Shown here piece after piece: positions 46,000 through 55,588 of a stretch of DNA of 64,000 nt. The DNA is from JADJEI01 sp035328465 (GTDB lineage: Bacteria; Bacteroidota; Ignavibacteria; Ignavibacteriales; Ignavibacteriaceae). The notes under the pieces were generated by a model. That model saw only the letters and a list, made by a program, of their open reading frames with translations, ran no database searches and was not told the origin of the DNA. Within the stretch, counting starts at the first letter, position 1; each line of letters begins with the position of its first letter. The position numbers and the translations under genes are program-made. The stretch covers positions 1-64,000 of the forward strand of contig DAOLIQ010000007.1 in NCBI GenBank assembly GCA_035328465.1. Reading direction: 5' to 3'.

Positions 46000-46587
46000 C
46001 TAATCACGCTTATGCGCTTCCGCGAATTCTCTACCTGCTTTTAATGCATCTATGTTAAGCTGAACTATCTTCTCCCCTTTTTTCTCAAATATTTTCTTAA
46101 TTCCATTTTCAAGTGATTGATATGGGATATCTATAAAGGGAGAAGCAGCGCCAAGCACTACCATATTTGATGAGCGCGGAGACTTAACTTGTCTTGCTAT
46201 TTCATCTGCGTTTATTGCGATGTGATGTGGAAGCTTTTCTATTTCTGCAAGCAACGTTTTCAAATCTGGATAATCTGTAATATTAATAAACGGAGTTGTG
46301 TTTGTTACAAGCCATCCATTTTCTGAAAGCCACGGCAAGTATCGCAATGATTCCATTGGCTCTACAGAAATTATTATGTCTGCTCTGCCTTCGGGAATTA
46401 AATCGCTTGCAATTTCTTTTTCAGAAATTCTTAGGTGAGAATGTACAGCACCGCCGCGCTGGCTCATTCCATGCACTTCTGCTTGTTTTATGTAAAGATG
46501 ATTCTCCAAAGCTGCCATTCCAACAACTGCAGCAATTGAAAGAATTCCTTGCCCTCCAACACCCGAAAGAATTATATCAGATTTCAT
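46000..46587 (-). CDS. iorB: Indolepyruvate oxidoreductase subunit beta
   Basis: A 195-residue gamma-domain subunit with the N-terminal GVGGQGILSIAAVVG, EVHGMSQRGGAVHSHLR near residue 38, and NADEIARQVKSPRSSNMVVLG near 122. It pairs with IorA to decarboxylate arylpyruvates oxidatively to aryl-acetyl-CoA with ferredoxin as acceptor, or the reverse. Its ATG overlaps the iorA stop by four bases, so the two are translationally coupled. It has no cysteine cluster. Confidence 0.93.
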   Translation of the reverse strand: MKSDIILSGVGGQGILSIAAVVGMAALENHLYIKQAEVHGMSQRGGAVHSHLRISEKEIASDLIPEGRADIIISVEPMESLRYLPWLSENGWLVTNTTPFINITDYPDLKTLLAEIEKLPHHIAINADEIARQVKSPRSSNMVVLGAASPFIDIPYQSLENGIKKIFEKKGEKIVQLNIDALKAGREFAEAHKRD

Positions 46588-48203
46588 TTTGCTACCTCTT
46601 CCACCTTAACTTTAATTTCTTTTTTACTCCTTGCCAAAGTTTGAATGCACTCTCTTCTTGGAATAATAACAGAAACACCTTCGTACAATATTTCTTCACG
46701 TAGAACTTTTACAATTTCATCATGGAATTTTGGTAATGGAGTAAGTGTTCGCACGTGTTCCGGTTTTACACCAAGACCAATACAAACTTCTTCCAATCTT
46801 CCTGTTGCATGCGAAGCTTGGCCGCCCGTCATTCCTGTTGTTGAGTTATCTGAAATAATAATAGTAACCGGAGTATTTTCATAAACACAATCAAGCAAAG
46901 CCGTCATTCCGCTGTGTGTAAAAGTGGAATCACCAATAACCGCAACTGAAGGATGAACGCCTGCATCAGCAGCGCCTTTAGCCATTGTAATTGATGCACC
47001 CATATCAACACAAGAGCTGATTGAATTCCATGGCGGCAAAGCACCAAGTGTGTAACATCCTATATCTGAAAAAACTTTTTGCTTGCCAAATTCTAACATA
47101 GTTTCATTGAGTGCATTATAAATATCTCTGTGAGCACAGCCAGCACAAAGTTCCGGCGGACGATTTGCTACAATTGAAGGAACCGGTTTACCGATTTTAA
47201 CTTCTTTACCCAAAGCTTTTGCAACAATATCAGGATTCAATTCACCGTCACGCGGAATAGTTCCATCTAATCTTCCTTTAATCTTACCGTCCTTATCTAA
47301 ATAACCTTTTAGCATTTCTTCGACTAAAGGGTAACCATCTTCAAGAATTAAGATTTGATCACACTCCTTTACAATCTTTTCAACTTTAGTAAAAGGAAGT
47401 GGATATTGACCAATTTGTAAAATTGGATGTGGAGAAATTCTTGTTGGATAATTTTCCATCAAATAATTAAATGCAATTCCGCAGGCAATAATTCCTAAAG
47501 ATTTATTTCTGCCGGGATAATAAGTATTGTAAGATGATCGTTCAGACTCCTGCTCCATTACGGACTGAAGTGCAAGCAAACTTTTATATCTTTTCCGCGC
47601 GTTGGAAGGAAGCAGAACAAACTGAATTGGATCTTTAGGGTAGGTTAGTGTGTTTTGATTTTTTATAAGCCGAGTTTCAATTCCAGCACGTGAATGTGAA
47701 AGACGGGTTGTTATTCGAATCATAACCGGTACTTTTAATTTTTCAGAAAGTTCAAATGCCTCGTAGGTCATATCATAAGCTTCCTGCTGATTTGCAGGTT
47801 CAAGAATCGGTATCATTGCAAATTTACCGTAGAAGCGAGAGTCCTGTTCGTTTTGTGATGAGTGCATTGATGGATCATCGGCAACCGAAACAATCAATCC
47901 ACCGTTAATTCCTGTTATCGCCGAATTAATAAAAGCATCGGCTGCAACATTTAGCCCGACGTGTTTCATACAAACCATCGCGCGCTTTCCTGCGTAACTC
48001 ATTCCAAGTGCTGATTCCATTGAGGTCTTCTCATTAGCAGACCATTGACTGTGTAATTTTCTTTCTATAGCAATTTTATTGTGCTGAACGTATTCGGTTA
48101 TTTCTGTGGAAGGCGTGCCAGGATATGCATAAACGCCAGACATTCCGCCGTCAATTGCACCTTGTGCAATTGCCTCGGCTCCGAGTAATAAAAGTTTTTC
48201 CAT
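46584..48203 (-). CDS. iorA: Indolepyruvate oxidoreductase subunit alpha, without C-terminal ferredoxin domain
   Basis: A 539-residue protein with the pyrimidine-binding domain (LLLGAEAIAQGAIDGG, YAYPGTPSTEI) and the thiamine-diphosphate domain (GDSTFTHSGMTALLDC and DNSTTGMTGGQ near residue 455). Cysteines in PELCAGCAHRD and SDIGCYTLG may hold one cluster. Typical IorA is longer, about 580-650 residues, and ends in a domain with two [4Fe-4S] clusters. Here the protein stops at EVKVEEVAK-like charged residues with no such cysteines. The clean four-base overlap with iorB argues against a recent truncation. Confidence 0.92.
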   Translation of the reverse strand: MEKLLLLGAEAIAQGAIDGGMSGVYAYPGTPSTEITEYVQHNKIAIERKLHSQWSANEKTSMESALGMSYAGKRAMVCMKHVGLNVAADAFINSAITGINGGLIVSVADDPSMHSSQNEQDSRFYGKFAMIPILEPANQQEAYDMTYEAFELSEKLKVPVMIRITTRLSHSRAGIETRLIKNQNTLTYPKDPIQFVLLPSNARKRYKSLLALQSVMEQESERSSYNTYYPGRNKSLGIIACGIAFNYLMENYPTRISPHPILQIGQYPLPFTKVEKIVKECDQILILEDGYPLVEEMLKGYLDKDGKIKGRLDGTIPRDGELNPDIVAKALGKEVKIGKPVPSIVANRPPELCAGCAHRDIYNALNETMLEFGKQKVFSDIGCYTLGALPPWNSISSCVDMGASITMAKGAADAGVHPSVAVIGDSTFTHSGMTALLDCVYENTPVTIIISDNSTTGMTGGQASHATGRLEEVCIGLGVKPEHVRTLTPLPKFHDEIVKVLREEILYEGVSVIIPRRECIQTLARSKKEIKVKVEEVAK

Positions 48204-48366
48204 AATTTATTATCAATAATATTTAATAAGTTTATTGTAAAATTACAAAAAGAAGTACTACTTCACGAGCTTACCGACACGATATTATCAACATAAAAAT
48301 TATTCCGATCTTTAATAAAAAATTTAAGAATTACTTTCAGCATTTTAGAATAATTTGCTAATTGTA

Positions 48367-48398
48367 TTTGAATGTAGCATTAAGTTTTAGTAAGTTTG
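48367..48398 (+). promoter_or_regulatory. Candidate Bacteroidota-type promoter of the DUF3160 gene
   Basis: TTTG (48367-48370) and TAAGTTTG (48391-48398) are separated by 20 bases, a perfect fit to the -33/-7 pattern. The start codon is only 17 bases further on, so the leader would be very short but would still include the AAGGTGA ribosome-binding site. Confidence 0.35.
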
Positions 48399-48414
48399 AA
48401 AAAAAGGTGAGAAA

Positions 48415-50991
48415 ATGTTTCAGCTTAAAAAATTATGCTTTTATATTCTATTCACATTTTTGTTTCACTCCCCTTCCTTCCCGCAGGTTTTTAATATAGA
48501 TGATTACATTCAATTCCTCGAGCAGCATCAGAATATGAGCACTGAGGAGCTGCTTCAAATGCATCCTGCAGGCGCTTTCACAGATAAGATTAACTCAGAT
48601 TACAACACTGCAGTTTATTTCGATTCAATTGATGCTGTTTACAATCTTACAGACTATGAAAAATCTTTAATTGCTGATCATGGTTTTATGGTGAGTGAAA
48701 GACTGAAAAAAATTTCTTTTGGAGAAGCAATGCTCGAAATCTTTAATGCTGATTTGCCTGTATTTGTTTCAACTGATGCCATACTGCATGCAATGCACAT
48801 TTCGTATGATAGAATTTTACGTGAAGTTGAAATAGGACTTTTAAAATCAAAATTAATCGAACTGCTGAATTCTTTACATAGTTCGATGCTGCAATTGCAT
48901 TCTATTTACAGCAGTGATCCGGAAATGTTAACTATGCTTAAAGACGTTGATATTTATTTAACTGTGCCGCTATTACTACTCGAAGAAAATGTCTCGCCTT
49001 ATTATCCAGCTAACTCAAGTATAATTGATACAGTACTTACCTTGATTGCTGAAGAGCAGCCATCGACCACTAAACTTTTTTCCTTTAATTGCAGAACATT
49101 CGATTGGAGTCAATTCAAACCTCGAGGGCATTATGTCCTTGACCCCATTACCGGAATCAGTCTTGAAGGTTATTTTAGAGCAATGATGTGGTTAGGGAGA
49201 ATTCAATTGTACTTAATGAAACCAAACACATACACGGTCGGATGCGATGATCAGACTTTTAAAGATATACAAAGACAAGCGATTGATTCTTTCCTTATTG
49301 ATGAGCTGTTAGATATTGCCGGAACCAGTACTATTTATGAAAAAATTGAAAGTACTCTGAAATTTTTTATCGGTGAATCTGACAATGTAACACTTGATCA
49401 TTTAGACTATCTCAAAGAAGCAATCTCCTTGAATAACGCAAGTGAACTTCTTGATAGTTTAAAGATGGTAGAGTTCCAAGACACACTTGAACAGCAGTCA
49501 TTCGCTTATCAGCTGATACTCTCTGAAATACTTTACAGCCCTTTAGATAGTGCAGGGATTTCAGGATTATCCTCTTTCTTATTATTTGGTCAAAGATTTG
49601 TTATTGATTCGTACGTTACCGGCTCAGTTGTATTTGATAAAATTAGTTATTATGGCGAAAAAATTTGCAGACTTTATCCATCAACACTTGATGTTTTGTT
49701 TTCACTCGGAAATAACGCAGCTATTCAACTGCTTATTGATGAGCTGAATGCATTTCATTATTCCACCAACCTTGCAGCGTTAAGGTATTTGATTGATCAC
49801 TATGACACTGAATTTTGGGAAAGTTCACTTTATAATTACTGGTTAAATTCAATTCGTATTTTAAATCCGCCTGAAGATAGAACCAATTTACCTGAATTTA
49901 TGAAAACTGCAGCCTTTTGGCAGGAAAAATTGAATACCCAGTTGGCATCGTGGACTCAATTAAGACACGATAATTTACTTTATGCAAAGCAATCCTATAC
50001 TGGTGGAACTCTCTGTTCATATCCATACAGTTTTGTTGAACCATTCCCCGAAATCTATAATAATATTTCCACTTACTGTCAGGAGGCGTATTCATTCTTT
50101 AATAACTTGGATATTAGTGATGAATACAAATATTCTATTTTAGATTACTACACATACTTCAAACAAACATCAGATACATTGAATTTTATTTCACAAAAAG
50201 AATTAAACGGTGAAGCACTTAATTCTCAAGAGGCACTCTTCCTTAAGAAAATGATCTATTCCACACCCGCATCTTATGGTGACACTCTGGATGGCTGGTA
50301 TCCGAAGCTTTTTTATCGAGACTATGAGTATGCAAGTCACGAAGGATTAATGGAAAGCGATCATCTCGCTGCCGATATTCATACCACCCCCACCGATTGC
50401 TTCGGTGGAAATTTGGGCGCTATTTCTCATGTCGGAACTGGTAATATAAATCTTGGTGTATTCATAACTCCAAATCATTTAGGAGAATTAACTGCTTTCG
50501 TAGGTCCGGTTAATAGTTACTACGAATATAGAACCATGAATTTTCTTCGCCTTACTGATGATGAATGGGCATCGACTTATTTACAATCTGCATCAAGACC
50601 GGAGTGGGTGAATATTTATTTGGCAGATTCAACTGGTGAATCGCGCGGGGACGGAACATCACTTATAACAAATGTAGAGAGAGATACAAATCCTAATATT
50701 CCTCAATCAGAAATATTGCTCGGAAATTACCCTAACCCTTTCAATCCATATACAATTATTAATTTTTCAATTCCATTTGAATTTACAAACTCCCCCGTTG
50801 AATTAAATATATTTGATATCAACGGCAGTTTGGTCAAAACACTATTGCACGATAATCTTGCAGCAGGAAATTATTTAGTAAAATGGTTCAGTGATAATAA
50901 CAATGGAGTTCAGGTTAGCAGCGGCGTATATTTCTATTCTTTGCAAGTCGGAAGTAAACGTGTAACAAATAAGATGACATTGTTAAAATAA
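48415..50991 (+). CDS. Secreted DUF3160 protein with T9SS sorting domain
   Basis: An 858-residue protein with a signal peptide ending near SFPQ. The large middle region (about 55-740) resembles DUF3160: LPVFVSTDAILHAMHISYD near residue 120, WTQLRHDNLLYAKQSY near 515 and DCFGGNLGAISHVGTG near 660. The family has no established function; members are secreted or lipoproteins in many bacteria. The C-terminus carries GNYPNPFNPYTIINF and SSGVYFYSLQ, a type A sorting domain. AAGGTGA precedes the ATG. The gene is single and ends in a long hairpin terminator. Confidence 0.88.
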   Translation: MFQLKKLCFYILFTFLFHSPSFPQVFNIDDYIQFLEQHQNMSTEELLQMHPAGAFTDKINSDYNTAVYFDSIDAVYNLTDYEKSLIADHGFMVSERLKKISFGEAMLEIFNADLPVFVSTDAILHAMHISYDRILREVEIGLLKSKLIELLNSLHSSMLQLHSIYSSDPEMLTMLKDVDIYLTVPLLLLEENVSPYYPANSSIIDTVLTLIAEEQPSTTKLFSFNCRTFDWSQFKPRGHYVLDPITGISLEGYFRAMMWLGRIQLYLMKPNTYTVGCDDQTFKDIQRQAIDSFLIDELLDIAGTSTIYEKIESTLKFFIGESDNVTLDHLDYLKEAISLNNASELLDSLKMVEFQDTLEQQSFAYQLILSEILYSPLDSAGISGLSSFLLFGQRFVIDSYVTGSVVFDKISYYGEKICRLYPSTLDVLFSLGNNAAIQLLIDELNAFHYSTNLAALRYLIDHYDTEFWESSLYNYWLNSIRILNPPEDRTNLPEFMKTAAFWQEKLNTQLASWTQLRHDNLLYAKQSYTGGTLCSYPYSFVEPFPEIYNNISTYCQEAYSFFNNLDISDEYKYSILDYYTYFKQTSDTLNFISQKELNGEALNSQEALFLKKMIYSTPASYGDTLDGWYPKLFYRDYEYASHEGLMESDHLAADIHTTPTDCFGGNLGAISHVGTGNINLGVFITPNHLGELTAFVGPVNSYYEYRTMNFLRLTDDEWASTYLQSASRPEWVNIYLADSTGESRGDGTSLITNVERDTNPNIPQSEILLGNYPNPFNPYTIINFSIPFEFTNSPVELNIFDINGSLVKTLLHDNLAAGNYLVKWFSDNNNGVQVSSGVYFYSLQVGSKRVTNKMTLLK

Positions 50992-51004
50992 TTATTAATT
51001 TAAT

Positions 51005-51089
51005 AAGAGGCTTCATCAAAATTTATTTGCTTTCTTATTCTTGTGATAAGAAGATCCTCCTACAAATAAGTTTTTGAAGCCTCTTTTTT
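51005..51089 (+). terminator. Long three-step hairpin terminator
   Basis: Outer arms AAGAGGCTTCA and TGAAGCCTCTT pair perfectly, and middle arms TTTATTTG and CAAATAAG and inner arms TTCTTAT and ATAAGAA continue the stem over 85 bases, followed by T5. It lies 14 bases after the DUF3160 stop. The length is unusual for a terminator and could reflect a small palindromic element. Confidence 0.75.
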
Positions 51090-51150
51090 ATCCTCTTCAT
51101 AACCTATTTATCCCTTATTTTAGTAATAAACATTTAAGAATTTTGGCGGA

Positions 51151-52833
51151 ATGATGAAAACAATTTTTCTAATAATAATTACTTTAAGTTTAATTAGCTG
51201 CTCACAATCTCAGGATACGAGCACATCGCCTGAAAAAAAGGATTCAAAAATGATTCAAGATAGAATTGCTCAGTTCATACCTGTAGATATAAAATATGAC
51301 ACCACCCTGCTTACAGATAAAGACAAAATAGTCTTGAAAAAGCTTTACTTAGCCTCAAAAATAATGGATGATATTTTTCTGAATCAGGTTTATTCAAAAA
51401 ATGAAGAGATAAAAAATAAACTGCGCTCATCTGATAATATTCCTTCACAACTTCAACTTGAATATTTCAATATGATGGCAGGACCATTTGACCGTCTTGA
51501 AAATGATGAACCGTTTATTGGTAATGAACCAAAACCACTCGGCGCAAATTTTTATCCTGAAGATATGATTCGCGAAGAATTTACTGGCTGGATTAAAAAT
51601 CATCCCGAAGATGAAAAATATTTTACCTCCGAGTTTACTGTAATAAGAAGAAGCGGCGAAAAATTAATTGCAATTCCTTATAGTGAATATTATAAAGATA
51701 AATTAACTGAAGCTGCAAATCTTTTACGAGAAGCCGCCGACCAATGTAACAATGAATCGCTAAAAAATTATTTAAACTTGCGTGCAAAAGCTTTTGAAAC
51801 GAATGATTACTTTGAAAGTGACTTAGCATGGATGGATGTAAAAGATAATTTAATCGAAGTCGTAATCGGTCCATACGAAGTTTATGAAGATGGCCTATTT
51901 AATTATAAAGCTTCGTTCGAAAGTTTTTTAACTTTAAAAGATTCTGCTGAAAGTAAAAAACTTGAAATTTTTGGAAAGTACTTGAATGAGATGGAACGAA
52001 ACCTTCCGCTCGAAGAAAAATATAAAAATTTTTCGCGTGGTAGCGAATCACCAATTGTTGTTGTAAATCAAGTTTATAATGCAGGTGATTCAAAAGCCGG
52101 TGTGCAAACTCTTGCATTCAATCTTCCAAACGATGAAAGAGTCCGAAACGTAAAAGGTTCAAAAAAAGTTATGCTGAAAAATATTCACGAAGCAAAATTT
52201 GAAAAACTGCTTCTGCCAATTGCAGAATTAGTTTTAGATAAATCACAGTTGAAGTTTGTTACTTTCGATGCGTTTTTCAATCATACACTGATGCACGAAA
52301 TGTCGCACGGAATTGGACCCGGCTTTATCGAAGTCAATGGAGTGAAAACTGAAGTTAAAAAAGAATTAAAAGAAACCTATTCCACATTGGAAGAATGCAA
52401 AGCAGATATTCTTGGAATGTTCAACAACATTTTTATGATAAATCAAAAAATCTATCCAACGGAATTTGAGCAGCAGCTTTGGGTTACTTTTCTTGCAGGC
52501 GTATTTCGTTCAGTAAGATTTGGAATTGGCGAAGCACATGGCGGCGGAAATGCAATTATCTTCAATTACTTACTCGAAAAAAATGCTTATCAGTTTGATG
52601 AAGCAAATAAAACTGTAAAAGTAAATTTCGAAACTATTTATTCATCACTCGAAGAGTTGGCTAATATAGTTTTAACAATTCAAGCTGCAGGCGATTATCA
52701 ACAAGCGAAGCAATTTATTGAAAGATATGCAGTCAATTCTGATGTGATAAATACTCTGCGCGAAAAGATTTCACATTTACCGATTGATATTCGCCCCGTA
52801 TTTCAAATTGACTATGAGCAACATAAAAATTAA
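51151..52833 (+). CDS. M49 (dipeptidyl peptidase III)-like metallopeptidase lipoprotein
   Basis: A 560-residue lipoprotein with lipobox LISC (Cys17). Zinc-site motifs are HEMSH near residues 382-386 and EECKAD near 414-419, spaced and ordered as in dipeptidyl peptidase III. The usual first motif is HELLGH, one residue longer; shorter HExxH variants are known in the family (from memory, in Caldithrix). It would cleave dipeptides from short peptides, here at the periplasmic or outer face. The sequence GPYEVYEDGLFNYKASFE near 240 is another family landmark. Loss of activity cannot be excluded. Confidence 0.8.
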   Translation: MMKTIFLIIITLSLISCSQSQDTSTSPEKKDSKMIQDRIAQFIPVDIKYDTTLLTDKDKIVLKKLYLASKIMDDIFLNQVYSKNEEIKNKLRSSDNIPSQLQLEYFNMMAGPFDRLENDEPFIGNEPKPLGANFYPEDMIREEFTGWIKNHPEDEKYFTSEFTVIRRSGEKLIAIPYSEYYKDKLTEAANLLREAADQCNNESLKNYLNLRAKAFETNDYFESDLAWMDVKDNLIEVVIGPYEVYEDGLFNYKASFESFLTLKDSAESKKLEIFGKYLNEMERNLPLEEKYKNFSRGSESPIVVVNQVYNAGDSKAGVQTLAFNLPNDERVRNVKGSKKVMLKNIHEAKFEKLLLPIAELVLDKSQLKFVTFDAFFNHTLMHEMSHGIGPGFIEVNGVKTEVKKELKETYSTLEECKADILGMFNNIFMINQKIYPTEFEQQLWVTFLAGVFRSVRFGIGEAHGGGNAIIFNYLLEKNAYQFDEANKTVKVNFETIYSSLEELANIVLTIQAAGDYQQAKQFIERYAVNSDVINTLREKISHLPIDIRPVFQIDYEQHKN

Positions 52834-52906
52834 TCTTAAACAAATGTCATTATAATTCTAAATGGATTACTATTTATTAATAAAACAAAAATCAAAAAGG
52901 GAAAAA

Positions 52907-53614
52907 ATGAAATATCAGTTAATAGTGTTAATAGCAATTTCGTTAATAACATTTTCAGCATGCCAGGAAAAAGAAAATCCTGAAATGAAAGACAGTACAC
53001 AAAACGTAAACGGAACCCATAAGGTTGAAGTTGTAGATCACATGAACGCATCGAACTATACTTACATGCTAGTGAAAGAAGATGATAATGAATTCTGGAT
53101 CGCCGCACCGCAAACTCCTGTAGAAAAAGGCGAAATAATTTATTTCGAGAAAAGTATGGTGATGAAAAATTTTCACAGTGATGTTTTAGATAAAACATTC
53201 GAATCAATTTTATTTGTACAGGCTGTTTCAAAAACACCTTCAGATAATCAACAGCAGACTATGCAATCACCTCACTCTCAAGTTAGTTCTACCACAAAAC
53301 TTCAAGTTGATTTTGAGCCGCTCTCTGATGGTTCGTCAGTAAAAAGTATTTACGAAAATAGTAAATCGCTTTCCGGAAAAATGGTAAAAATCAAAGGTAA
53401 AGTTGCAAAAGTAAATAAGGGTATTATGAACCGAAACTGGATTCACATTCAGGACGGGACGGATTTTGAAGGCAATTATGATCTGATGGTAACAAGTAAT
53501 GATCTTGCAAACGTGGGAGACATCATAATTGTTGAGGGGAAAGTCTCGGTAGATAAAGATTTTGGTGCCGGTTACATTTACAAAGTAATGATTGAAGACG
53601 CAGTTATAAAATAA
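52907..53614 (+). CDS. Lipoprotein with tandem OB-fold-like domains
   Basis: A 235-residue lipoprotein with lipobox FSAC. The first half (about 35-115) has VVDHMNASNYTYMLVKEDD and EKGEIIYFEKSMVM. The second half (about 145-235) has SGKMVKIKGKVAKVNKG and NWIHIQDGT, typical of periplasmic OB-folds of the NrfJ type. The two halves look like a duplication. Function is unknown; NrfJ-like proteins are linked to c-type cytochromes. The start at 52907 has AAGGGA upstream, while the ATG at 52862 has none. It is in the same orientation as the peptidase gene, 73 bases on, and ends in a strong terminator. Confidence 0.8.
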   Translation: MKYQLIVLIAISLITFSACQEKENPEMKDSTQNVNGTHKVEVVDHMNASNYTYMLVKEDDNEFWIAAPQTPVEKGEIIYFEKSMVMKNFHSDVLDKTFESILFVQAVSKTPSDNQQQTMQSPHSQVSSTTKLQVDFEPLSDGSSVKSIYENSKSLSGKMVKIKGKVAKVNKGIMNRNWIHIQDGTDFEGNYDLMVTSNDLANVGDIIIVEGKVSVDKDFGAGYIYKVMIEDAVIK

Positions 53615-53629
53615 TTCTGTGGCATTTTT

Positions 53630-53663
53630 AAGATGACATCTTTCAAAAGGATGTCATCTTTTT
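53630..53663 (+). terminator. Terminator of the OB-fold lipoprotein gene
   Basis: AAGATGACATC and GATGTCATCTT are perfectly complementary around a nine-base loop and followed by TTT. It lies between convergent genes, but only the plus-strand product ends in T. Confidence 0.9.
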
Positions 53664-53672
53664 ATCTCCCCC

Positions 53673-54671
53673 TTAAAACTTGACTTGAAGATTGAGAGTA
53701 AGTCGTGCATCGTGTCCTTTATATTTTTTGGTCACAGGATTTTTACTTACCAATAAATCTGTATTTACTCTAAGTTTAAATTTTTCATCAAGGATAAAAT
53801 TTGCCCCGGTTAGAAACTGAATTGTATAGTCATCCCAAACACTCGAATCGGGCTGATAATAAGAGATTAATACAATTGGCTGAATCGCTTGTATTATTTC
53901 GCCTGATGTCGGTAATAGAAAAGACGAAGAAATTTTTGCTCCAATAATATAAACTTCTTGATTTTCATTTTTTTTAATCCTCTTAATTCCTTCATTGGGG
54001 TCCTGTGCCAATAGTAATTCTCCATCAAAAGATAAATCAGAAAAATCAAGACTGGAAGCGAGCATTGCGGCATGGGTAGTAATCGAATACTGCCCGGGTG
54101 TTTTAAGAAGAAAATAATTTCCGGTAATTGATAGATTATCCACCACCCTCGTCAAACGGGCTGTAAAGCCTGACTCTTCCCCATCATCTCTAAAAACAAA
54201 AAGATAATACGAATATGGAAAATCAGGATCGGCTTTGGAATATTTATAATATGCCTGGATACCGATTGCTCTATCCCCATAACCAATTCGATTTAATTTT
54301 TGTGTTAAATAACTACGTCCAATTGTTGATAGGTTTTCTATATTTTCAATATTCTCAGCACCAAAAGGTTTTTTAATATTACCAAATTGAAATTTTAAGT
54401 GCTGAAAATAGTCTAAGTTAATTGAGACTTCTCTTATTTGAACAGTCAGGTCACGAGAACTTGCCCGAAGATCAATTCTTGTATCAATATGATTATTTAA
54501 ATTATATTCGAACAAAAGCTTCGCTGCGAAGGATGTTTGTTGTGTATAATCAATTTCATTATTCATCGCGACGTAGGAATAACCGACAGAAGCAAATCCT
54601 GAAAACCTGTATTGTGCAAGCAGTTCAATATTTAAAAGTAAAATGAGACAAATAAAATATTTACTGTTCAT
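53673..54671 (-). CDS. Outer-membrane beta-barrel protein (porin-like)
   Basis: A 332-residue protein with a signal peptide ending near LLAQ. Alternating hydrophobic strands follow, and KFQFGNIKKPFGAENIEN near residue 95 is reminiscent of the phosphate-selective porin O/P group. It ends in a terminal Phe (NLQVKF), typical of barrels inserted by BAM. It may be a porin for small anions or an orphan barrel. It has no operon partner in the window and converges on the OB-fold lipoprotein gene. Confidence 0.7.
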   Translation of the reverse strand: MNSKYFICLILLLNIELLAQYRFSGFASVGYSYVAMNNEIDYTQQTSFAAKLLFEYNLNNHIDTRIDLRASSRDLTVQIREVSINLDYFQHLKFQFGNIKKPFGAENIENIENLSTIGRSYLTQKLNRIGYGDRAIGIQAYYKYSKADPDFPYSYYLFVFRDDGEESGFTARLTRVVDNLSITGNYFLLKTPGQYSITTHAAMLASSLDFSDLSFDGELLLAQDPNEGIKRIKKNENQEVYIIGAKISSSFLLPTSGEIIQAIQPIVLISYYQPDSSVWDDYTIQFLTGANFILDEKFKLRVNTDLLVSKNPVTKKYKGHDARLTLNLQVKF

Positions 54672-54796
54672 TATTAGAATTGAATGATTGTTGGAATTTT
54701 CTATGCAGCAAAATACTGATTATTCATTAAATCATTCAATAAAATAACTTAGTTAATTAGTTTCAGAGAATTGATGATTGGGGAAATAAAAACTGA

Positions 54797-55399
54797 CTAA
54801 AGAAAATGGCTCAATGATTTTTCAAGTGATTTAAGATTTTCAGCTTTTTGAAATCCATACTCTCTCTTAGCGTAATCGGTGAAATAGTGATGAGCATTTA
54901 GAAAGTCAATGTTTTTTCGAATCCATTCTATTTCTGAAAACTCACATTTATCTTTTAGTGTTATTTCATTTCGAAGTAATTCACTTTTATGATAAAATTC
55001 CTTCGTACCCAAATGGTGAAGGTCAGCATCGCATAGAATTTCACTAATTGTATTTGTGGGACTTTGCGGAATTTTTGTAGCCATTATACAATTGACAATA
55101 CGATTAATTCTTACGGCAGGTAAATGGAAATCTTCCAAAAAACATTTAACTTTTTGAGCGCTAATTTCCTCGTGACCAATACAAGATTCAAAATGACCGA
55201 TATCATGAAACCATGCAGCTATCACAAGTTCTTCGTATTCAGAACTGCTAATATTCATCGACAAAGCAATTTCGATAGAAGTTTGAACCACATCAAGTGT
55301 ATGATCAAGATTATGATATAAATTAATATCCTGGGGATTAATTTGAAATTCACCGATGATAAATTCTTTTGCAGAATTAATTAAATTGTTTGTTTCCAT
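54797..55399 (-). CDS. HD-domain phosphohydrolase
   Basis: A 200-residue HD-superfamily protein. The metal residues are the His in YHNLDHTLDVV (about 27-37), the HD pair in AWFHDIGHFE (about 64-73) and the Asp in CDADLHHLG (about 126-134). Such proteins hydrolyse phosphate esters, often nucleotides or cyclic nucleotides; the substrate cannot be told from this sequence. It is a single gene with no clear partner. Confidence 0.88.
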   Translation of the reverse strand: METNNLINSAKEFIIGEFQINPQDINLYHNLDHTLDVVQTSIEIALSMNISSSEYEELVIAAWFHDIGHFESCIGHEEISAQKVKCFLEDFHLPAVRINRIVNCIMATKIPQSPTNTISEILCDADLHHLGTKEFYHKSELLRNEITLKDKCEFSEIEWIRKNIDFLNAHHYFTDYAKREYGFQKAENLKSLEKSLSHFL

Positions 55400-55588
55400 T
55401 GTCTGAGTAAAAATGAGAATATCATCTTATTGAGAAATAATTTTTTCATTTTAATGTTATTGAAATAATTGTTAGTTCACCGTGATAAAACTCACAGTAA
55501 TATCAAACATGAAATCAAGTTATGGCGGATCGAGTAAACGAGAAAAGTAATTGATGGAAGGTTGAGAATTATAAAAGTGGTTTCCGTA

